Positions 1 through 4,575 of a DNA stretch of 7,311 nucleotides are shown one piece after another; the stretch's first letter is position 1, and every line of letters starts with the position of its first letter. Under the pieces are notes generated by a model that was given only the letters and a program-made list of their open reading frames with translations, did no database searches and had not been told where the DNA came from. Source of the DNA: Actinomycetota bacterium (GTDB lineage Bacteria > Actinomycetota > Thermoleophilia > Gaiellales > Gaiellaceae); contig VAXD01000154.1 of assembly GCA_005884155.1 (NCBI GenBank), forward strand, positions 1-7,311. The letters are read 5' to 3'. The position numbers and the translations under genes were made by a program.

Positions 1-1
1 C

Positions 2-406
2 GACGGCTTCTTCTACCGCCCGACGATCTTCGGCGACGTCCAGCCGGACATGCGGGTCGCGCAGGAGGAGATCTTCGGCCCGACGACCGCGCTCATACCG
101 GTGCGCGATGTGGACGAGGCGATCCGTGTCTCGAACGGGATCGAGTATGGCCTCTCGTCCTCGATCTTCACGCGTGACGTGAACACGGCCTTCCGCGCGA
201 TGCGCGACCTCGAGGCCGGAATCACGTACATCAACGCCGGCACGATCGGTGCCGAGGTGCACCTGCCCTTCGGCGGCGTCAAGGGCACCGGCAACGGCCA
301 CCGCGAGGCCGGCCAGGCTGCGCTGGACGTCTTCACGGAGTGGAAGTCGATCTACGTGGACTACTCCGGGAAGCTCCAGAAGGCCCAGATCGACACCGCC
401 TCCTAA
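2..406 (+). CDS. Aldehyde dehydrogenase family protein, C-terminal part (5' end outside window)
   Basis: This is the last 134 codons of an NAD(P)-dependent aldehyde dehydrogenase, which would oxidise an aldehyde to its carboxylic acid in the cytoplasm. The reading frame is open from base 2 and ends at TAA 404-406. Visible family landmarks are FFYRPTIFGDV, EEIFGPT (the conserved E-x-F-G-P segment near the cofactor site), YGLSSSIFTRD, ITYINAGTIGAE and PFGGVKGTGNGHREAG, followed by a C-terminal oligomerisation tail. The TIGAE..LPFGG..GTGNG pattern recalls ALDH7-like or 2,5-dioxovalerate/KGSADH-like subgroups, but the substrate cannot be decided. The catalytic Cys and Glu lie upstream of the window. 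The acetyltransferase gene begins 5 bp after its stop, so the two are probably co-transcribed. Confidence 0.93.
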   Translation, partial: DGFFYRPTIFGDVQPDMRVAQEEIFGPTTALIPVRDVDEAIRVSNGIEYGLSSSIFTRDVNTAFRAMRDLEAGITYINAGTIGAEVHLPFGGVKGTGNGHREAGQAALDVFTEWKSIYVDYSGKLQKAQIDTAS

Positions 407-411
407 GCACG

Positions 412-888
412 ATGGACATCCGGGCGCTCGCAGCCGGCGACCGCGACTGGGTCGAGCGCTTCGTCGTAGAGCGCTGGGGCGATTCCGTGGTCGTCGGACG
501 CGGCGGCGTCTGGAAGCCCGCGGAGCTCCCGGGCTTCGCAGCCTTCGACGGCGACCGCTGCGTCGGGCTGGTGACCTACGAGCTCGACGGCGAGGCCTGC
601 GAGATCGTCACCATCGATGCGCTCGAGGAGGGCAGAGGGATCGGAACAGCCTTGCTCGAAGCGGTCGTGGCGGTCGCTCGCCAGACCGAATGCAAGCGGG
701 TTCAGCTCCTGACGACCAACAACAACCTCCGGGCGCTGGCCTTCTACCAAAAGCGCGGCTTCCGCCTCGTCGGGCTCGTCCCGGGAGCGATCGACGAGGA
801 GCGCACGCTGAAGCCGTCAATCCCGGAGCTCGATAGCGCAGGGCTTCCGATCCGCGACGAGCTGCACCTCGAGCTTCCTCTGGCGTAG
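412..888 (+). CDS. GNAT-family N-acetyltransferase
   Basis: A 158-residue protein with the Gcn5-related N-acetyltransferase fold, expected to move an acetyl group from acetyl-CoA to an amine of a small molecule or protein. Residues 44-69 give the central strands (AAFDGDRCVGLVTYEL, then EIVTIDAL). The acetyl-CoA pyrophosphate-binding loop (motif A) is EEGRGIGTALLEAV at about 72-85. The C-terminal motif B region is NNNLRALAFYQKRGF at about 103-117. I chose ATG 412 rather than the in-frame ATG at 340, because 340 lies inside the upstream aldehyde dehydrogenase and the family fold begins at MDIRALAAGD. There is no clear Shine-Dalgarno. The 5-bp gap to the upstream stop suggests translational coupling. 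The substrate is unknown. Confidence 0.88.
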   Translation: MDIRALAAGDRDWVERFVVERWGDSVVVGRGGVWKPAELPGFAAFDGDRCVGLVTYELDGEACEIVTIDALEEGRGIGTALLEAVVAVARQTECKRVQLLTTNNNLRALAFYQKRGFRLVGLVPGAIDEERTLKPSIPELDSAGLPIRDELHLELPLA

Positions 889-912
889 CGTGCAACCGCG
901 CGGGACCAGGGC

Positions 913-918
913 TACTCT
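913..918 (+). promoter_or_regulatory. Possible -10 element (TACTCT) for the murein hydrolase gene
   Basis: TACTCT fits the actinobacterial TANNNT -10 pattern. It lies in the 62-bp gap between the acetyltransferase and the next gene and would start transcription near 925, giving a leader of about 26 nt before GTG 951. No convincing -35 is visible, so this is a weak call. Confidence 0.3.
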
Positions 919-950
919 GGTGCGCTCGAGGACCGGGGTCTGCACAGAGA

Positions 951-2537
951 GTGAACCGTCCATCTGAATTGGCATCCGCGCTGCTCGCGCGCTGGCAGGA
1001 AGACCTGCGCGCGCTCGGCTACTGGGCCGCTGCGGCGGCGGTCGCGCTCAGCGCGGCGTCGGCGTACGCGCTCGTCCGGCCGCCGAGCGGCGCCAGGGCC
1101 GCCGCCCCGGCTCACCACCACAAAACGGTCAAACGGCATCGCCAGCACGTTCGGCGTGTGCACCGGAAGAAGCGCATTCGCGTGCGGCGCGCGCGCCGGC
1201 GCGCGGTGCGACCGAGCGCGACCGTCCAGCTTCAGCGCGACGCGGCGACGGGACTCGCGCACGTCCTCTTCTCGCGCAGCCCGGGCGGGATCACGGCGAC
1301 GGCCGAGCGGGTCACGCGCTACCGCAGACTGATCGACGCCCAGGCGCGCGGCAGCGACTTCGGCGCGAACACCCTCGAGGGGATCGTCTTCCTCGAGAGC
1401 GCCGGTTACTCGGACGCGATCGCCGGCTCCGATCCCGTCGCCGCCTCCGGGCTGACGCAGATCGTCGCGCAGACCGGCGCGGGCTTCCTCCATATGCGCG
1501 TCGACCTCCGCCGCAGCCGCAAGCTCACGTTCCGCATCCGCCGATTGGAGGCGCGAGGAAAGCTGCGCCGGGCCGAGCGACTCGCCGCGGTCCGCCGCCA
1601 AGTCGACCAGCGCTTCGATCCCGCCGACGCGCTCGCCGCCACGGTTCGCTACCTGACGATCGCACGCGGTTACCTCGGCCGCGACGACCTCGCGGTCGCC
1701 TCGTACCACATGGGCATCGGCAACCTGCAGGGCGTGATCGCGCGCTGGGCAGGGGCGCCGCTCGACGCGTCGACCACGCGGCTGGTCCGAGCTGAGCGGA
1801 TCTCGTACGCGAAGCTCTTCTTCACGTCGGCGCCCGATCGGCATGCGCGCGCCTGGGCGCGGCTGAACGCGCTCGCCGACGACACGCGCAACTACTACTG
1901 GAAGGTGCTCGCCGCCGAGCGGATCATGTGGCTCTACCGCCACGACCCGAGCGCGCTCGAGTCCGAGGCCTGGCTGCAGGATCAGAAGAACTCCGCGGAG
2001 GAGGTCATGCACCCGCGAACGCACACGTTGCGCTTCGTCAGGCCGAAGGACATCGCGCGCGCCGAGCGGCGCCATACGCTCGTCCCGCTGCCGTCGTCCT
2101 CGCGCAAGACCTACATCGCCGTCTCGCCCTTCCTCGGCCAGATGGCGCACCGGCTTCACCACCGCCGGAGCCTCTACCGTGCGCTGCGGCCGGGCACCCT
2201 CGACGTCCTGCTCTACATCGGTGAACGTGTCCACGAGCTCTCGAGCTCGAAGCGACCTTTGCTCGTGACGAGCGCCGTGCGCGACCTCCACTACCAGCGC
2301 CTCCTCAAGCGCGTGAACGAGAACGCTGCCCGCGGCTACTCGGTGCACACGACCGGCTACGCCTTCGACCTTGCGCGCTCGTACTCGAGCCGGCGCCAGG
2401 CGGCCGCGCTGCAGTTCGTGCTCGACCGGCTCGAGGCGCTCAACCTGATCGCGTACATCAAGGAGCCGGAGGCGATCCACGTCGCGGTCGCCTCGCACGC
2501 GGGCCGGCGGCTCCGCGCGCTCCGCGCCGACGCTTAG
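951..2537 (+). CDS. Membrane-anchored murein hydrolase: lytic-transglycosylase-like domain plus DUF5715/M15-like C-terminal domain
   Basis: A 528-residue protein starting at GTG, the first possible start in this open frame. Residues 22-43 (GYWAAAAAVALSAASAYALV) form an uncleaved signal anchor. Residues 55-87 are extremely basic (23 of 33 are H, K or R) and may contact the anionic wall or membrane. About 135-265 resembles an SLT-type transglycosylase: LEGIVFLESAGY with likely catalytic Glu149, ASGLTQI (165-171), and SYHMGIGNLQGVI (251-263) in place of the YNAG-x-GNV motif. About 385-515 resembles DUF5715 and M15/VanY-like peptidases: TSAVRD..YQ..L (440-451), SVHTTGYAFD (464-473, H466 and D473) and IHV (H510), which together could form a zinc site. 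I infer that one protein cuts both glycan and peptide links of peptidoglycan outside the membrane. Neither activity is proven. Confidence 0.82.
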   Translation: MNRPSELASALLARWQEDLRALGYWAAAAAVALSAASAYALVRPPSGARAAAPAHHHKTVKRHRQHVRRVHRKKRIRVRRARRRAVRPSATVQLQRDAATGLAHVLFSRSPGGITATAERVTRYRRLIDAQARGSDFGANTLEGIVFLESAGYSDAIAGSDPVAASGLTQIVAQTGAGFLHMRVDLRRSRKLTFRIRRLEARGKLRRAERLAAVRRQVDQRFDPADALAATVRYLTIARGYLGRDDLAVASYHMGIGNLQGVIARWAGAPLDASTTRLVRAERISYAKLFFTSAPDRHARAWARLNALADDTRNYYWKVLAAERIMWLYRHDPSALESEAWLQDQKNSAEEVMHPRTHTLRFVRPKDIARAERRHTLVPLPSSSRKTYIAVSPFLGQMAHRLHHRRSLYRALRPGTLDVLLYIGERVHELSSSKRPLLVTSAVRDLHYQRLLKRVNENAARGYSVHTTGYAFDLARSYSSRRQAAALQFVLDRLEALNLIAYIKEPEAIHVAVASHAGRRLRALRADA

Positions 2538-3370
2538 TCCAGCCGGCCGTTCGCCCGCAGCGTCGCGATCGCCTCGAGCGTGAGGATTGCCCGCCAGGCC
2601 GCAAGCGAGCCCGGGCCGGGTGGCTCCCAGGCGACCGGCCAGCCGCCGTCCTCGGCCTGCTCGCCTTCCAGCCGGTCGAGGTGCGCGTCGTAGAGCGCAG
2701 CAGAGAACCACTCCCGCGGGAACTTGGTCGGCGGGACGCCGTAGCCCTCGCCGGAGGGGTCGGCGAGGAACCAGCTCGCTTCCGGCAGCGCCTCGGCCAG
2801 GCGCGGCGCGAGCCGATCCGCACCCGGAACGCGTTCGACGAAGACCGCGGCTGCAAGGATCTCGTGCGCCTCCGTCAGCGTCTCGTTCTCGAGGGCCTCG
2901 AAGCAGGTGACGGTCGCTCGCTCGAGCCATGGATGCTCGACTCCGAGGGCGTGGAGGTAGCCCGCGATCGCGACCGTCGGGTTGAGCCCCGGCGGAAAGT
3001 TCCCGTCGCCCCAGTGGTCGGCACGCGGGTAGGCGGCGACCGAGGGCAGCACGATCGGCATGAGCCCGCGGTCGTCCGCGACGGTCTCGAGGAAGCCGCA
3101 GGCGGCCGCGCCGAGCTCACGCGCATCGGTGCCGACCTCCGTCAGCCGTTGCAGCGCAAGCTGGACGTCGAGCGGCTGGCTCTGCGGCGCGAGCTTGTCA
3201 GGCTCGAGCCCGTGCCCGAAGCCGCCGTCGGCGTTGCGGTAGGCGAGCACCGCGGCGACCACGCCGTCCGCGTCGCCGTCCTCATAGAGCCGGGCGAACA
3301 GCCGCCGCTCGAGGACGCGTCCGGAGCGGTAGAGGAACTCGCGAGCTCGCTCGAATGAGGCCTCCGGCAC
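2534..3370 (-). CDS. Alpha/alpha-toroid (prenyltransferase/terpenoid-cyclase fold-like) protein of unknown function
   Basis: A 278-residue protein on the minus strand. The frame stays open further upstream, but that extension is arginine-rich shadow of the divergent YqfO gene. I therefore place the start at GTG 3370-3368, seven bases after a TANNNT element. Two QW-like turns, YRNADGGFGHGLEPD (44-58) and GEQAEDGGWPVAWEP (236-250), are typical of the helical toroid seen in prenyltransferases, squalene cyclases and related glycan-active folds. The DxDD motif of class II cyclases is absent, and I see no prenyltransferase zinc ligands. The product may be a structural or carbohydrate-binding relative rather than a cyclase. 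No signal peptide is visible, so it is probably cytoplasmic. Its stop overlaps the stop of the convergent hydrolase gene by 4 bp. Confidence 0.8.
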   Translation of the reverse strand: MPEASFERAREFLYRSGRVLERRLFARLYEDGDADGVVAAVLAYRNADGGFGHGLEPDKLAPQSQPLDVQLALQRLTEVGTDARELGAAACGFLETVADDRGLMPIVLPSVAAYPRADHWGDGNFPPGLNPTVAIAGYLHALGVEHPWLERATVTCFEALENETLTEAHEILAAAVFVERVPGADRLAPRLAEALPEASWFLADPSGEGYGVPPTKFPREWFSAALYDAHLDRLEGEQAEDGGWPVAWEPPGPGSLAAWRAILTLEAIATLRANGRLD

Positions 3371-3377
3371 GGCTGGG

Positions 3378-3387
3378 AGTCTAAGGT
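3378..3387. promoter_or_regulatory. Overlapping divergent -10 elements (possible bidirectional leaderless promoter)
   Basis: The 23-bp gap between two divergent GTG starts contains AGTCTAAGGT. On the plus strand TAAGGT (3382-3387) ends 6 nt before GTG 3394. On the minus strand TAGACT (3383-3378) ends 7 nt before GTG 3370. Both match TANNNT and share the central TA step. The spacing equals the usual distance from a -10 element to the transcription start, so each mRNA would begin at or next to its start codon. No Shine-Dalgarno fits in the gap for either gene, which supports leaderless translation. Confidence 0.55.
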
Positions 3388-3393
3388 CCCGCC

Positions 3394-3702
3394 GTGGACC
3401 GGAAACTCGTCGTCTTCGTCCCGCGCGAGGCGCTCGACTCCGTGCGCGAAGCGTTGTTCGAGGCCGGCGCGGGGCGGATCGGCGACTACGAGCGCTGCTC
3501 ATGGTATGGGGAGGGCACCGGCACGTTCCTCGGCGGCGAGGGCACCGACCCAAACGTCGGTCAGCCAGGGCGCGAGCAGCGAGTCGCCGAGCTGCGCCTG
3601 GAGACCGTCTTCCCCGAAGAGCGGCAGGCCGACGTCGTCGAGGCCCTGCGCCGGGCACACCCGTACGAAGAGCCCGCCTTCGACATCTACCCGCTGCTGT
3701 GA
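3394..3702 (+). CDS. Stand-alone YqfO/NIF3-type domain protein
   Basis: A 102-residue protein starting at GTG. It matches the small alpha/beta domain (CutA/PII-like fold) that is inserted in YqfO-type NIF3 proteins and also occurs alone. Landmarks are KLVVFVPREALDSVREALF (4-22), GAGRIGDYERCSW (25-37), GTGTFLGGEGTDPNVGQPG (41-59) and the diagnostic HPYEEPAFDIYPL (89-101). The metal-binding NIF3 halves are absent, so it is not a dinuclear metal enzyme by itself, and its biochemical role is unknown. The downstream RNase HI-family gene overlaps it by GTGA. NIF3-family genes near an RNase H gene are a familiar actinobacterial arrangement, so the pair is probably a translationally coupled operon. 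Confidence 0.85.
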   Translation: MDRKLVVFVPREALDSVREALFEAGAGRIGDYERCSWYGEGTGTFLGGEGTDPNVGQPGREQRVAELRLETVFPEERQADVVEALRRAHPYEEPAFDIYPLL

Positions 3703-4104
3703 AGGCGCGGCTCTCGACCGACGGCGGCGCTCGCGGCAACCCCGGTCCGGCGGCGTACGGCTACGTGCTCGAGGACGAGGGCGGGACGGTGCTCGAGGCG
3801 CGCGGCGAGGCGATCGGCGTCGCCACGAACAACGTCGCCGAGTACCGCGTACAGCGCTCTTGTGGCGGGCCTCGAGAAGGCGCTCGAGCTGGGCGTCAGC
3901 GAGCTCGAAGTCGTCTCCGACTCGGAGCTACTCGTCAAGCAGATGCGCGGCGAGTACAAGGTCAAGAACGAGACCCTGCGAGGGCTCCACGAGGAGGCGT
4001 CAGGCCTGGCCGAGAGGCTCGATCGGGTGCGCTACACAGCGGTTCGCCGCGCCCACAACGAGCTCGCCGACGGCCTCGTCAACGAGGCGCTGGACTCCGC
4101 CTAG
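3699..4104 (+). pseudogene. Ribonuclease HI-family gene, split by a frameshift
   Basis: RNase HI cleaves the RNA strand of RNA-DNA hybrids. The first half (GTG 3699, overlapping the YqfO stop as GTGA) reads LSTDGGARGNPGPAAYGY with catalytic Asp8 and TNNVAEYR with Glu48. The second half continues in the next frame (LVAGLEKALELG, EVVSDSELLVKQM with the third Asp at 3919-3921, and RRAHNELADGLVNEAL with the last Asp). The break is TACCGCG-TACAGCG at 3843-3856, an imperfect 7-bp tandem duplication. Removing either copy restores one frame, EYRALVAGLE or EYSALVAGLE. The restored protein is about 132 residues, close to the family length. All four acidic residues survive, so the lesion is recent, an assembly or sequencing error, or tolerated. 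An internal GTG at 3862 could start the second half alone. The original frame meets no stop until 4149-4151. Confidence 0.85.
3843..3856 (+). repeat. 7-bp imperfect tandem duplication breaking the RNase HI frame
   Basis: TACCGCG (3843-3849) is followed directly by TACAGCG (3850-3856), with one mismatch. The net seven-base gain shifts the frame by +1 just after the catalytic NNVAEY motif, where family members normally have no insertion. Confidence 0.7.
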
Positions 4105-4111
4105 AGGCGGC

Positions 4112-4117
4112 TATACT
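4112..4117 (+). promoter_or_regulatory. -10 element (TATACT) of the tRNA-Gly gene
   Basis: TATACT is a near-perfect -10 box. It lies 8 bp after the RNase HI stop and would start transcription near 4124, about 5 nt before the mature tRNA. TGGACT at 4091-4096 (15-bp spacer) could be a partial -35. This gives the tRNA its own promoter separate from the upstream genes. Confidence 0.6.
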
Positions 4118-4128
4118 GGCCGCGCTAC

Positions 4129-4202
4129 GCGGATGTAGCTCAGTTGGCTAGAGCGTCTGCTTGCCATGCAGAAGGTCGTGGGTTCGAATCCCATCATCCG
4201 CT
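4129..4202 (+). tRNA. tRNA-Gly (anticodon GCC)
   Basis: A complete 74-nt cloverleaf that reads the glycine codon GGC. Acceptor stem GCGGATG (4129-4135) pairs fully with CATCCGC (4195-4201). The D-arm contains TAGCTCAGTTGGCTAGAGC. Anticodon stem TCTGC/GCAGA (4156-4160/4168-4172) encloses loop TTGCCAT with anticodon GCC at 4163-4165. The variable loop is AGGTC, and the T-arm GTGGG-TTCGAAT-CCCAT spans 4178-4194. The discriminator is T4202, as expected for tRNA-Gly. No CCA is encoded, so it is added after transcription. The 3' half of a tRNA gene is a common integrase target, which matters for the debris downstream. Confidence 0.97.
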
Positions 4203-4209
4203 TTTTCTC

Positions 4210-4226
4210 ACTCTCTTTCGGAGAGT
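4210..4226 (+). other. Small hairpin in a pyrimidine-rich tract after the tRNA
   Basis: ACTCTC (4210-4215) pairs with GAGAGT (4221-4226) around a 5-nt loop. It sits in a strongly C/T-biased stretch (about 4201-4256). The line 4201-4260 holds only 27 G/C of 60 bases, clearly below the rest of the window. It may be a 3'-trailer processing element or an incidental structure. Confidence 0.35.
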
Positions 4227-4257
4227 TCCACTTCTCCTTCTTCTTTCGTCCTCCTCA

Positions 4258-4282
4258 CAAAGCCCCGCTCAGGCGGGTTTTT
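4258..4282 (+). terminator. Rho-independent terminator downstream of tRNA-Gly
   Basis: CCCGC (4264-4268) pairs with GCGGG (4273-4277) around a TCAG loop and is followed at once by TTTTT (4278-4282). This is a compact G/C stem with a U-tract in the right direction to end the tRNA transcript, 56 nt after the tRNA. Confidence 0.8.
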
Positions 4283-4299
4283 AGTTGCTGACGGCGGCA

Positions 4300-4420
4300 A
4301 CATCTCCGCCGCGAAATCGTGGGCGCTGCCCATTTGCTGCCCATTGCTGCTGCCCATTCGATCGCGCGGTCGAAGGCATCTCGCTGTGGCTTTGCAAGCG
4401 GTCGCGGTTTGACTTCACCT
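4300..4420 (-). pseudogene. Possible remnant of a tyrosine-integrase C-terminal tail
   Basis: The minus-strand frame here reads RPLAKPQRDAFDRAIEW followed by AAAMGSKWAA. From memory, this resembles the tail just after the catalytic tyrosine helix in many actinobacterial phage-type integrases, which often end in a W-A-x-MGS/MGT sequence. No integrase catalytic residues (R, H-x-x-R, Y) are found upstream, and the frame runs on through the tRNA terminator, so at best this is a fragment. The position next to a tRNA gene fits integration at tRNA-Gly. The similarity is short and was not searched, so confidence is low. Confidence 0.25.
4325..4358. repeat. Three copies of GCTGCCCATT
   Basis: Exact 10-mers begin at 4325, 4336 and 4349, with 1-nt and 3-nt gaps between copies. 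They lie inside the possible integrase-tail remnant, where the minus strand reads MGSKWAA. They could be local slippage duplications or protein-binding iterons. Confidence 0.75.
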
Positions 4421-4513
4421 AGGTCCGGCGTCGAACCTCTTGCTCGGTAGCAGAGAGTCCATCTCCGTGGCTCCCTGCTCCGGCTGCGGCATCGTGCACG
4501 CGGCGTTGCCGGT

Positions 4514-4534
4514 GAAAGGCCGGTCACCCGGCCT
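4514..4534 (-). terminator. Possible terminator of the glycosyltransferase gene
   Basis: A 7-bp perfect stem AGGCCGG (4517-4523)/CCGGCCT (4528-4534) with a TCAC loop lies about 42 bp beyond the minus-strand stop at 4576. On the minus strand it is followed only by a short T-run (TTTC), so the U-tract is weak. Confidence 0.4.
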
Positions 4535-4575
4535 GCATCGGCCCCTCGCGCGTGCCCTAACCCCTGCTAGGAGGC

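Larger units (their letters stand above)
4203..4575. other. Intergenic segment between tRNA-Gly and the glycosyltransferase, no intact gene
   Basis: These 373 bp hold the tRNA terminator, an AT-richer pyrimidine tract, the GCTGCCCATT repeats, a possible integrase-tail remnant and a strong hairpin near 4517-4534. Reading frames that cross it show no family signature from end to end. Confidence 0.6.

Noticed and set aside
340..411. ATG 340 as start of the acetyltransferase
   Set aside because: It lies inside the aldehyde dehydrogenase gene. ATG 412 fits the family start and directly follows that gene's stop.
912..2930. 672-codon open frame on the minus strand
   Set aside because: It is arginine- and alanine-rich antisense of the murein hydrolase and toroid genes, with no domain signature. 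It arises from high GC.
3371..3739. Upstream extension of the toroid protein to an ATG at 3739
   Set aside because: The extra 123 residues are arginine-rich antisense of the YqfO gene. The folded domain begins just after GTG 3370.
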